From Callorhinus ursinus (Eukaryota; Chordata; Mammalia; Carnivora; Otariidae): a stretch of 64,000 bases of DNA. Below the pieces are notes generated by a model, which worked only from the letters and a program-made list of their open reading frames with translations, did not search any database and had not been told where the DNA came from. A program made the position numbers and the translations under genes. The stretch's first letter is position 1; each line of letters opens with the position of its first letter. Location: NCBI RefSeq assembly GCF_003265705.1, contig NW_020313168.1, forward strand, positions 2,482,074-2,546,073, in the 5' to 3' direction. Of this stretch, positions 24,915 through 30,081 are shown piece by piece.

Positions 24915-27900
24915 ATGTGCGTATGATACTGAGAGAGCCTGGGGACAGTGGACCTCGCGCCCAAATCATGACTTCCGAATTTTATTTTCCACGAAAAGAA
25001 ACCAGGCTCCCGGAGAAATGTCTGATTCCAGGGCTGGGCACTCTGTGCCAGAGAATGAGAAAGTGCTCCATGGATGAGGGCGGTTAAAAGAAAGAATGAT
25101 ACCCGTGTGTCAGAAGGACACAAAGGCCAATTTAAATGGGCTCTCACCGGCCAAACTGGGGACAATTTCTATTCAGTGTTGTATTGGAAGTTCTAGCCAG
25201 TGCGAGAAGGCAAGAAAAAGATATAAAGGGCATCCAGATTGGGAAGGAAGAAGCTGAACCGCCTTTATTCGCAGAGAACATGATCATCTTTATGAAAAAT
25301 CCTATGATTCCACACACAAAAAAAAAAGCTACTAGAACTAACAAGGGTGTTTCGCAGTGTTGCTGAATATAAGATCAATATGAAAAAATCAGTTGTGTTA
25401 CCATATACAGTACCGCAGCAAACAGCTGGAAGCCATTTCCAATAGCATCAAAAATGCAAAATAGCTAGGGACAAATCTGACAAAAGATGGGCCTATACAC
25501 CCTGCTCAGAGAAAGATGAACTCCTAGCAATATGGTGGTAATCTGTTGTGATTTGAAATACTCACGTTTCCTATCTTAACCAAAAAGAGCACCTTCCCAC
25601 ACCATTTTTCTTAAATGCAAAGGGGTGGAGGAAAACCTCCCAGTGGAGAAGCCTTGCGCTTTTCATTAAGGGGTCCACAGCACCATCACTGGTCATGGGA
25701 CAAACTACAATCAGTGCACCACCGCATGGGGCTTAAGGAGAACCAGCCTCCCTCTGTGACCCCTTTCCAAGGAATCATAACCCAGATCACAACAAGAGGA
25801 GGACCAGGCAAATCCAAACTGAGAGCCATTTTAAAGGTGGCTGGCTGGTGAGCTTTGGAAGTGCCAAGGTCATTAAAGTCCAGGAAGGATTAAGACCTAA
25901 GAGATGGGACAGCTAAAGGCAACATGTGATTTGGAACTGTACCTCTGCTCTGAAAGGTGTCACTGGGACACCTGGTGAACGAGGCCTGAGCATTATTTGG
26001 TAATATAACGACATTTCCTGAGTTTGATAGCTGTATTTCGGTTGTTTGGGAAACACGCACGGAAGTTGGTGGCAGTGGGCGCATCCGATGGTTGACTTAC
26101 TCTCCAAGGCTTAAAAAAATAACAAGTTCTTCTAATCATACTTCAACTCTTCTATAAGCCTATGCTCGTTTAAAAATTAAAAAAAAAATTGTAAGACCAT
26201 AACTACTGTCATTATAATCATGATTATCTAGAATTACATTGTCCAGTACGGTAGCCACTAGTAACTGGTGGTTATATAAATTTAAATTAATTAGAATTCT
26301 CATTAAAAATTCAGTTCCTCCATCTCCCAGGCCACATTTCAAGTGCTCTGTAGCCCCTTGTGACTGATGGCTGCCATGTTGGACAGCAAAGGTAAAGAGC
26401 ACTTCCATCACCATGGAAAGTTTCACTGGACGGCCCTGTTCTGCAAACCAGAAACCTGGATGCCCTTACATGGAATGTTCCCAAACCCAAGGTCCAGAAA
26501 CTTTTGGCATTCAAGAGTGGGTCCTAAGACTTAACTTTGCTAAGAAATTTCTAACAGAGATTGCAATTTGTTTTTATAATGTGCCCCGAGTTGCTCACAT
26601 AGGGTGGCAAACCACAAAGGCAGTCAAACACTTTCATAAAGTTGACCTCGGGGCCACTTACCGATCTGCTAGCCCTGGGTCTAGAAGCGTCCTGGCCTAT
26701 TTGCTCTGATGAGTCTACTATTTGCCGGGATGGCTGTGTGGAGATGTCCCCCAAATCTCTGGATTCCGATGGACGGGGGGCTTCTCTGTCTTCAGGAACA
26801 CCTTCCCTCCCTCCATGCTCATCTGGGTACGTGGGGCCCGCTTCCTCTTGGGGCACCGCCCCAGCACCGACTTCTGAATAAGCCAGATCTACAGAACCGA
26901 CTTTCCCTTCAGGGGAGGCGGCTTCCACATCAGATTCGAATTCCCCTTCAAATTCAAATTCGACTTCATCCCCTTCAAATTCAAATTCCTCTTCCCTTTC
27001 TACTTCTCCACTGATTTCCACTTCTCTATCAATTTCCACTTCTCCCTCCGTTTCCACTTCTCCCTCAGTTTCGATTTCTCCTTCAGTTGTGACTTCCCCA
27101 GAGGCTTCAATTTCCCCTTCAGAAAGCTCGGCAGCACCAACAGCCTGGTCAATGTTTTGGTCACCGGTCTTCCCTGTGGGTGACGCCTGCAGATTTGTGG
27201 CAGGAAGAAAAAAAATCAGGAAACACAGTCAAAAACTCCCGGGAAGTTCTGCTCGTAATTGTGTAATTATACTGGTGGGAAAACTGCATCTGCACACACC
27301 TACGTGTCCCTGGAAGACGAAGCTCCATGTTCTATCTGTTCTCTCCAGTGTTTGTAATTTTTTGCATCCTTTGTTAGAGAACCTGAGTTCTGAAAACCTC
27401 GGGGTGATCTGAGTAGGGGATGCGGGGCATCCCAACTAGCCGCCAGCACTTAAGAATGGGGAGAAAGGAAAATGAGTCTCTCTGCAGGGGGACTGAGTCT
27501 GTTCTAGTGCAAGGTATAGGATCCCCGTGCAGTTTTCTTGAGCAGAGCTCTTAACTCTTTAATTCCCAGTAAAGACAAGCCGAGCACAGCCCACCCCACA
27601 GGGAACTTTACCCTGTCGCCTTCATTATTCCGGGCCTCCTCTCCTGCAGAAGTCGATTCGCCTTCCAGCTGAGACCTGCGTGCAGAAATACAGTTTAACA
27701 GTTTCAAAGAACAGTGTTCTTTTTCTTGGCATTGATCACCTCCTGGTGTCTGTCTATATTCTTATTTACTTGTTGATTATATGCCTTCCCTCTAGGCTGT
27801 TGGCCATGACTTTGTCATGTTTGCCATCAACCCCAGCACTAGATCATGCCTGTCACCTGGAGGGAGGGAGCGTCACAAAAGAGTTGTTCCATGAATGAAT

Positions 27901-28957
27901 GAAAAATAATTATGGAAATATTCAGGGAACAGCATCAGTACATTACAACAGAAAAGTCACCTTAAATATACTTGTGTCTGGGGCCAAACTGGGGAAAAGA
28001 AATACAGTGTAAGAGAAAGTTGCACAAAAGGGACAAAGACTCTTAGAGACTCTTGGTTAGTTCCCCCATGATTTAGATAGTACAAAAACGTCATGATTTA
28101 CATTCTTAAAATTATTTTTTTCTAATTAAAAATACAAGCTCATTTTTTCAAAAAAAAAGTGAAATACAGAAATGTGTGACACAGAGAACGAAAATCCTCT
28201 GTGACTTTCTCTCTTCTCAAGATAACCACTAGTAATAAAAGAGATTTAAGGATATATTCTTGCAAATATTTTTCTATGCATTTAAACACACACACACACA
28301 CACACACAATTAGAGGCCACACTCTACATACTGCTTTCCATTTAGTCTTTTCTTTTAATGTAACCTGGACTGCTTTCCATGTCAGTATATATAAATCTAT
28401 CTTTTAAAAAAAGTGAAACACTACTGAAGCGTCTGAGATAAAAGGCCCAATTCTTGAAAATAGTTTCTGTCCCCAGCCCAGCCCCCGCTCCTGGAGGTCT
28501 GGGGGTGGCAGGGGAAGGGTCGGGGTCCCCGCGGCCAGGAAGCCTCTCGGTGATCCTCCGCACACAGAGAGACCTCAGGCAGGTAGAGATCCTTGCCACC
28601 AGCCTCCGCGCTCTCCTGCTTTATTTACAAGGACGCAAACTACCCGCGCAGGCACCACGGAGCATAGTGGTTGCCATGGTTACTGCGGGACGAGCAAGCC
28701 CCGGGGTTTCGAGAGCCCAGCGACCCGAGCGAGGGGAGAGAGGGAGGGGACCGGGAGCTGACAAAGGGACGGGAGACGAGAAGGGGCGCGGAGGGCTGGG
28801 GGTGGCCAGGGAGGCGCGAAAGGCCGGAAGGGCGAGGATGGACGGGGCAGAGGAGCGGGGAAAAGGGCGTGAGGGCAAGGGGGAGGCGTGGGGGACGCTT
28901 CGAGACCCGGGACCCTCGCCCCGCTTACCCGCCGTCCTGGCCACCCGGCTCCGCCAT
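407..28957 (-). CDS. CCDC40: CCDC40 (5' 13 coding exons, partial gene)
   Basis: This is the coiled-coil domain protein CCDC40, which pairs with CCDC39 as the axonemal ruler that sets the 96-nm repeat and docks inner dynein arms and the nexin-dynein regulatory complex in motile cilia; human loss causes primary ciliary dyskinesia. Thirteen exons join by GT-AG sites into one frame of 773 codons. Coding coordinates are 28929-28957, 27612-27675, 26662-27186, 22975-23119, 21764-21939, 20873-20956, 20576-20795, 13382-13539, 13091-13213, 10328-10449, 3682-3925, 3405-3587 and 407-652. Residues 1-310 are acidic and low in complexity; from about 314 ([20 protein letters not shown]) the protein is almost all heptad coiled coil. 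Conserved blocks include [23 protein letters not shown] and [17 protein letters not shown]. The human protein is about 1,140 residues, so about a third lies left of the window. No stop or frameshift was seen. Identity rests on remembered family similarity and is very secure. Confidence 0.97.
2600..3260 (+). mobile_element. Ancient non-LTR repeat piece split by a TG tract
   Basis: CACCAAAATGTTGGAAGAGG, TTATCTCTGGACCGTGGGAT and TTTTCTACAATTA form the 3' end of an old dispersed repeat, in the opposite orientation to the piece at 4480-4960. The TG-rich repeat at 2930-3135 lies inside it. Confidence 0.45.
2930..3135 (+). repeat. TG-rich degenerate microsatellite
   Basis: Interrupted (TG)n with GTGTGTGCACATG-type units over about 200 bp. 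Long open frames here on both strands come from the repeat. Confidence 0.88.
3405..3587 (-). CDS. CCDC40: CCDC40 exon 12
   Basis: This is a 183-bp, phase 0-0 exon (residues 631-691). The acceptor is CCTTTCCAG and the donor GTACGC. It encodes [40 protein letters not shown] and [20 protein letters not shown] plus a Leu. The first 15 residues differ more from human than the rest of the coil. The intron on its 5' side is only 94 bp. Confidence 0.95.
3588..3681 (-). other. CCDC40: CCDC40 intron 11, 94 bp with long C tract
   Basis: A very short GT-AG intron. On the sense strand it holds a run of 21 C, one G and 7 more C (plus-strand G at 3618-3638 and 3640-3646), then CACAGTGCCG and a pyrimidine-rich acceptor. 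The run length may be unreliable in the assembly. Confidence 0.9.
3682..3925 (-). CDS. CCDC40: CCDC40 exon 11
   Basis: This is a 244-bp exon (residues 549-630). The acceptor is GATCCCGACAG. The reading is [20 protein letters not shown], then the block [20 protein letters not shown] and [21 protein letters not shown] chose the donor GTACGA, leaving a final Val, because it keeps alignment length with human. A donor three bases earlier (GTGGTA) would also keep the frame. Confidence 0.95.
4480..4960 (-). mobile_element. Ancient non-LTR repeat piece
   Basis: AT-rich sequence containing GACCAGATGGTATTCCAAAT and CATGCCATAATTTAAGCC resembles an old L1-related repeat in antisense. A similar piece lies at about 28100-28400. 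The exact family is unknown to me. Confidence 0.4.
4970..6560 (+). mobile_element. L1 fragment (end of ORF2 and 3' UTR)
   Basis: The order of segments is typical of the L1 3' end: ORF2-like sequence (AAACCTACAGGATCTCAAAT, CCAATTGACATCTGACAAAG), then AAGCACATGAGAAGATGCTC and the 3' UTR phrases near GGAAAACACATTGGCAGTTT. Frames are broken by many stops. The element is old and diverged. Confidence 0.85.
6871..7077 (+). mobile_element. CAN-SINE (tRNA-Lys type)
   Basis: It starts GGGCGCCTGGGCGGCTCCGT, has the B-box-like GATCGAGCCCC region, a CT-rich body and a (AAATA)n AATCTTT tail. It is flanked by identical 16-bp copies of AAAAAACACACTTTAG at 6855-6870 and 7078-7093. Confidence 0.95.
7094..7554 (+). 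mobile_element. Composite SINE-bounded insertion
   Basis: The left end (7094-7230) is an older SINE subfamily with its A-rich tail (GAGCCTACTTAGAAAAG). The right end (about 7488-7554) is again SINE-tail-like (GGAGCCTACTAAAAAAATAA). Between them are about 250 bp of other sequence. A third copy of the target site, AAAAAACACACTTTAA, follows at 7555-7570. Confidence 0.65.
8951..9100 (+). mobile_element. Older CAN-SINE
   Basis: It starts GGGGGCTCCCCGACTGCTCA and includes GGGTTGTGAGTTTGAGCCCC, then an A-rich tail. AAACATGAT-type direct repeats flank it at 8936-8950 and 9101-9115. Confidence 0.88.
10328..10449 (-). CDS. CCDC40: CCDC40 exon 10
   Basis: This is a 122-bp exon (residues 509-548 plus two bases). 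The acceptor is CTCCACCGCAG and the donor GTATGG. It encodes [20 protein letters not shown] then [20 protein letters not shown], a close match to human. Confidence 0.97.
10912..10964 (+). repeat. (TG)n(CG)n microsatellite
   Basis: A TG run followed by a pure GCGCGCGCGCGC block and CACGC; a strong alternating purine-pyrimidine tract. Confidence 0.92.
11034..11221 (+). mobile_element. CAN-SINE
   Basis: Full-length element ending in (AAAT)n AATCTTTT. Target duplication TTAGCGTGTTG is seen at 11023-11033 and again at 11227-11237. Confidence 0.95.
11828..12016 (+). mobile_element. CAN-SINE
   Basis: Head GGTGTCTGGGTGGCTCAGTC and a normal body. The duplication TTAAAAAATATTTTTCTTG occurs at about 11809-11827 and, with one extra A, at 12017-12036. 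Confidence 0.95.
12035..12240 (-). mobile_element. L1-like fragment, antisense
   Basis: Phrases such as CCATCTGGAATTCATTTTCG and GATTAACCAAATGTCCC recall antisense L1. It follows directly after a SINE. The family was judged from memory only. Confidence 0.6.
13091..13213 (-). CDS. CCDC40: CCDC40 exon 9
   Basis: This is a 123-bp, phase 0-0 exon (residues 468-508). The acceptor is TTTCCCAG and the donor GTAGGA. It encodes [20 protein letters not shown] and ends in RALRKAVSE. Intron 8 on its 5' side is only 168 bp. Confidence 0.97.
13382..13539 (-). CDS. CCDC40: CCDC40 exon 8
   Basis: This is a 158-bp exon (residues 415-467). The acceptor is CCCCCCCCAG and the donor GTACTC. It encodes the well-conserved block [20 protein letters not shown], then [20 protein letters not shown] and EKKKQ, which is nearly the same in human CCDC40. 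Confidence 0.97.
15100..15560 (+). mobile_element. MLT1-like LTR, diverged
   Basis: The end (CCTGAAGTCTGTGGGAATTT, then GTTTCCTGGCAACGGAAAAG) and the middle recall MaLR LTRs. A further similar piece lies at about 14470-14700 (GGCTGGTATCCTTAGGCGAG). Assignment is tentative. Confidence 0.55.
16307..16340 (+). repeat. C homopolymer-rich tract
   Basis: A run of about 20 C followed by ACCCCGCCCCCC. Similar to the G run at 3618-3646; lengths of such runs are error-prone. Confidence 0.88.
16439..16656 (+). mobile_element. CAN-SINE
   Basis: Full-length element with a long (AAATA)n tail. The 15-bp duplication GAAAATGAATAAATA is exact at 16424-16438 and 16657-16671. Confidence 0.96.
16790..17600 (-). 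mobile_element. Degraded L1-like stretch, antisense
   Basis: TTGTTAGGTTTATTCTAGGT and similar T-rich phrases resemble antisense L1 ORF2. A SINE interrupts it at 17060-17251. Its right limit is uncertain and may extend to about 18240. Confidence 0.5.
17060..17251 (-). mobile_element. CAN-SINE, antisense
   Basis: The plus strand shows the reversed tail (TTTATTTATTTATTAAGATT), a GA-rich body and the reversed head ending GAGCCACCCAGGCGCC. Target repeats are unclear within T-rich flanks. Confidence 0.93.
19053..19249 (-). mobile_element. CAN-SINE, antisense
   Basis: Reversed tail, GA-rich body and reversed head ending CCAGGCGCCCC. AGGATGGTTATA flanks it on both sides (19040-19052 and 19250-19262). 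Confidence 0.95.
20576..20795 (-). CDS. CCDC40: CCDC40 exon 7
   Basis: This is a 220-bp exon (residues 342-414 plus one base). The acceptor is CCCCCGCAG and the donor GTAAGG. It encodes [20 protein letters not shown] and on to [11 protein letters not shown], all coiled coil. Its GC content is high compared with the surrounding introns. Confidence 0.95.
20796..20872 (-). other. CCDC40: CCDC40 intron 6, 77 bp
   Basis: A near-minimal mammalian intron with donor GTGCGT and acceptor CCCTCCCCCGCAG. A possible branch site, CCGTGACC, lies about 25 bases before the acceptor. The length is not a multiple of three, so retention would shift the frame. Confidence 0.92.
20873..20956 (-). CDS. CCDC40: CCDC40 exon 6
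   Basis: This is an 84-bp, phase 0-0 exon (28 codons, residues 314-341) encoding [20 protein letters not shown] then LKLELQEL, the first coiled-coil heptads. The acceptor is TCGTTTCAG and the donor GTGCGT. A very short intron of 77 bp separates it from exon 7. Confidence 0.95.
20957..21763 (-). other. CCDC40: CCDC40 intron 5
   Basis: An 0.8-kb intron containing a MER5-like hAT fragment at about 21385-21580. No other feature was seen. Confidence 0.8.
21385..21580 (+). mobile_element. MER5-like hAT element, diverged
   Basis: GGGATGTCTGGAGACATTCC, TGGCATCTAGCAGGTGGGGC and GCAGTGCCAAAGTTGAGGAT follow the MER5 order. A shorter piece with GGAGACATTTTTGGCTGTCA lies at about 42135-42275. Confidence 0.8.
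21764..21939 (-). CDS. CCDC40: CCDC40 exon 5
   Basis: This is a 176-bp exon (residues 255-313). The acceptor is TGCCCCCAG and the donor GTAAGC. Its end is strongly conserved: [20 protein letters not shown] followed by LDPDH, and the next exon begins PLMVRF as in human. It marks the change from the acidic tail to the coiled coil. Confidence 0.95.
21940..22974 (-). other. CCDC40: CCDC40 intron 4
   Basis: A 1.0-kb intron with a MIR copy at about 22640-22830 in plus orientation. The remainder is AT-rich and unrecognised. Confidence 0.8.
22640..22830 (+). mobile_element. MIR
   Basis: CTGGTTCTGCCACATACTCG, GTAGGTCACTAAGTGACTCT, AAAATGGGAGAATGGTTCCT and GGATTAAATGAGATAAAACA follow the MIR core and tail. 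Confidence 0.85.
22975..23119 (-). CDS. CCDC40: CCDC40 exon 4
   Basis: This is a 145-bp exon (residues 207-254 plus one base). The acceptor is a pyrimidine tract ending CTCTAG and the donor is GTACCG. It encodes [20 protein letters not shown] and then [20 protein letters not shown], matching the human segment with RLSHGSDIESSDLEEF. It ends in phase 1. Confidence 0.9.
23246..23450 (+). mobile_element. CAN-SINE
   Basis: Head GGGGCGCCTGGGTGACTCCG, full body, and a tail of (AAAT)n AATCTT followed by a pure A run. Target repeats were not resolved. Confidence 0.94.
23555..23740 (-). mobile_element. MIR, antisense
   Basis: CTCTGTGAGGTAGATATGAG, then AAGACCTTGCCTGAAGTTCA and CAGGTTCAGAGTTGGGATGC match antisense MIR. 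Confidence 0.75.
24215..24375 (+). mobile_element. MIR
   Basis: GCATGACTCTGGGCAGGGAA, CCCATGTCCTCATCTGTCCA and a GGGGGTAATAACTG stretch follow the MIR order. Confidence 0.8.
24882..24913 (+). repeat. (GT)n microsatellite
   Basis: An uninterrupted GT run of about 15 units within CCDC40 intron 3. Likely variable in length. Confidence 0.9.
25110..25560 (+). mobile_element. L1 ORF2 fragment
   Basis: The translation at 25136-25366 contains [20 protein letters not shown] and GIQIGKEE, a hallmark of the L1 ORF2 region after the reverse transcriptase core, and then stops. It continues as degraded L1 to about 25560. It is 5' and 3' truncated and not functional. Confidence 0.88.
26235..26460 (+). mobile_element. 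hAT-like non-autonomous DNA transposon
   Basis: ATTGTCCAGTACGGTAGCCA at the left and CACTGGACGGCCCTGTTCTG at the right form inverted ends, and CATTTCAAGTGCTCTGTAGC is internal. Related pieces are seen at about 50885-51040 and 52030-52180. I do not recall the subfamily name with certainty. Confidence 0.65.
26662..27186 (-). CDS. CCDC40: CCDC40 exon 3, acidic repeat exon
   Basis: This is a 525-bp, phase 0-0 exon (residues 32-206), with acceptor CTGCAG and donor GTAAGT. It encodes a very Glu-rich, probably disordered region. Between 26980 and 27123 about eight tandem hexapeptides of the form (T/I)(E/S/D)(G/R)E(V/I)E occur, from 18-bp DNA units, followed by two EFEFEG-type units. The second half ([18 protein letters not shown] onward) resembles the human exon. 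Length here is expected to vary between species. Confidence 0.93.
27187..27611 (-). other. CCDC40: CCDC40 intron 2
   Basis: A 425-bp intron with no recognisable repeat or other feature. Confidence 0.8.
27612..27675 (-). CDS. CCDC40: CCDC40 exon 2
   Basis: This is a 64-bp exon (residues 10-31). The acceptor is GCACGCAG and the donor GTAAAG. The reading is [20 protein letters not shown] followed by DR, which aligns with the acidic, Ser/Glu-rich N terminus of mammalian CCDC40. It brings the frame to phase 0. Confidence 0.88.
28288..28308 (+). repeat. (CA)n microsatellite
   Basis: About ten CA units in CCDC40 intron 1 within AT-rich sequence. Confidence 0.9.
28670..28683. promoter_or_regulatory. 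Second X-box-like site in CCDC40 intron 1
   Basis: The plus strand reads GTTGCCATGGTTAC, a near-palindromic RFX-type site with a two-base spacer and one mismatch in the second half-site (T for A). It lies about 275 bp inside the gene from the CCDC40 ATG, within the CpG island. Confidence 0.55.
28929..28957 (-). CDS. CCDC40: CCDC40 exon 1 coding part (start codon)
   Basis: It encodes MAEPGGQDG plus two bases of codon 10. The start has a good context (GACATGG, G at -3 and G at +4), and the opening MAEPGG matches the family. The donor is GTAAGC at 28928. The exon lies inside the CpG island, and an RFX X-box begins six bases upstream of the ATG. The transcription start was not located. Confidence 0.93.
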
Positions 28958-28962
28958 GTCCC

Positions 28963-28975
28963 GTTGCTAGGCGAC
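28963..28975 (-). promoter_or_regulatory. RFX X-box next to the CCDC40 start codon
   Basis: The minus strand reads GTCGCCTAGCAAC. This fits both half-sites of the RFX X-box, GTNRCC then RGYAAC, with a one-base spacer, and starts six bases upstream of the CCDC40 ATG. RFX factors, with FOXJ1, are established regulators of motile-cilium genes. That it works here is inferred. Confidence 0.75.
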
Positions 28976-29639
28976 GCCGTCAACATCCGGCGGGCGGGAA
29001 CCCCGCGCGGGGCTGGAGCCGGCGGCGCGGCGGCGCGGCCTTTGTGCCACCGCGGTGCACGCAGAGCACCTACATGTATAAATACATTAAAACATAAACT
29101 TAGTTTCTCCGTCTCTAAGTCCGAGTTCTGTCCCGCCTGGCTCAGGTTCAGTGAAGCGACAACAGTGTCCACGAGCGTCCAGCCAGGCAACTCAAATGCC
29201 TCAGGGACCGCGCCGGGCACCCGGGGACCCGAGACCGCTCAGTGCCCCGAAGGTGGCAGGCGGAGGGGGGGGCGCGGGGGGCCCCGGGGCCCCCTGCCCC
29301 TGGGGGGGGGGGCGCGGGGGCCCCAGCCTGGTGCCCATCCATCCATCTCCAGACCTGGGGCGGGGGTGCTCGGCGTCCCCTCCGCGGGGGTGCGGCGAAG
29401 AATCCTTGGCGGAGAAGGATGCTCAGTGGCTTTTTGGAGGGTGATGATCACTTCTTACCCCCACATAGAGGAAAAATATAAATGGAGAGGGCAGAACAGC
29501 GAGGGCGAGCGCGCACTTGGAGCGTCCCGGGGGTCCTGTCTTCACAGGGGGGGGCGCGGGGGGCGCGGGGCTGCCATCAGGGCCAGAGTCCTGGGACCCG
29601 GAATTAGGACGGCCTGGGGCGGGGGACTCGAGTCCCGAG

Positions 29640-29960
29640 GGCGAAAGGTGACTGGGGCAGGGTCGGGGCGAAGCAAGGGGTTGGGGGGAGAGGGTTCGGC
29701 GGGGAACCGGGCTGGGCCCGGCGCCGGGTTGGGATACGGGTTGGGTGGGGTGGGGGGGAAGGCGGGGTCTGGGTTGGGGGCCGGGTTGGGCCGGTTGGGC
29801 AGGGTCCGGGTCCAGGTCCGGGGCCGGGTTGGGGTCCGGGTTGCAACAGGGGTGGGGCTAGGCCCGAGGCCGGGCTGGGGTCCGGGGCCGGGTTGAGGTC
29901 CCGGCTGGGCCAGGGGCCGGGTTAGGGGCCGGGTTAGGGGCCGGGGCGGGCCGGGGGCCG
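29640..29960 (+). repeat. G-rich GGGTTGGGG / GGGTCCGGG minisatellite
   Basis: Many imperfect tandem units of the type GGGTTGGGG, GGGTCCGGG and GGCCGGGTT occur over about 320 bp. Near the end are two telomere-like GGGTTAGGGG steps (about 29919-29940). With four or more G-triplets in every short stretch, it could form G-quadruplexes on the plus strand. Confidence 0.85.
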
Positions 29961-29989
29961 GGCCTCGCCGCGTGTCCCCGCCCCGCTGC

Positions 29990-30081
29990 GCCTCACTGGC
30001 GGCAGCGGCGGCTGCGGCGGCGGCGGCGGCGGAGGAGGCTCCGGGAGCCGGCGCGAATCCGGCCCCCGCTGCGGGACCCGG
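29990..30081 (+). other. TBC1D16: Candidate TBC1D16 non-coding exon 1 (3' part)
   Basis: A GGC-repeat-rich segment (GGCGGCAGCGGCGGCTGCGG and on) is followed by a possible donor, CCCGG|GTGGGT, at 30081/30082. Human TBC1D16 has a non-coding first exon close to CCDC40, so this is a good position for it. The donor GTATCG at 30086 is an alternative. The exon start is unknown; the coordinate given is only a nominal left limit. Confidence 0.4.

Larger units (their letters stand above)
23120..26661 (-). other. CCDC40: CCDC40 intron 3
   Basis: A 3.5-kb intron with a SINE (23246-23450), two MIR copies (about 23555-23740 and 24215-24375), a (GT)n tract (24882-24913), an L1 ORF2 fragment (about 25110-25560) and a hAT-like element (about 26235-26460). 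The stretch 25570-26150 may be a further old repeat that I cannot name. Confidence 0.8.
27676..28928 (-). other. CCDC40: CCDC40 intron 1
   Basis: A 1.25-kb intron. The distal part is AT-rich with an old repeat piece and a (CA)n tract at about 28288-28308. The proximal 450 bp (28480-28928) belong to the CpG island and hold a second X-box-like site at 28670-28683. Confidence 0.8.
28958..29960. other. Intergenic spacer between the two promoters
   Basis: About 1 kb of CpG-rich sequence between the CCDC40 start and the candidate TBC1D16 exon 1. It includes a short AT-rich interruption (29070-29110), several long G runs (29263-29310) and the G-rich repeat listed separately. It presumably holds the transcription starts and 5' untranslated ends of both genes, which I cannot place. 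Confidence 0.7.

Noticed and set aside
25136..25366. L1 reverse-transcriptase-related frame as a host gene
   Set aside because: It is a short, truncated ORF2 remnant with degraded flanks inside CCDC40 intron 3.
26980..27123. A CRISPR-like array because of regular 18-bp units
   Set aside because: The units are contiguous, in frame and coding, with no spacers; this is a protein repeat in a mammalian exon.
28621..29220. 199-codon minus-strand frame covering the CCDC40 start
   Set aside because: It is out of frame with the true MAEPGG start and reads across the exon 1 donor into the intron; a GC-driven shadow.
28454..29896. 480-codon open frame on the plus strand across the CpG island
   Set aside because: It is stop-free because of very high GC content, runs through the CCDC40 promoter and the G-rich repeat, and its translation is low-complexity Gly/Arg/Pro with no domain.
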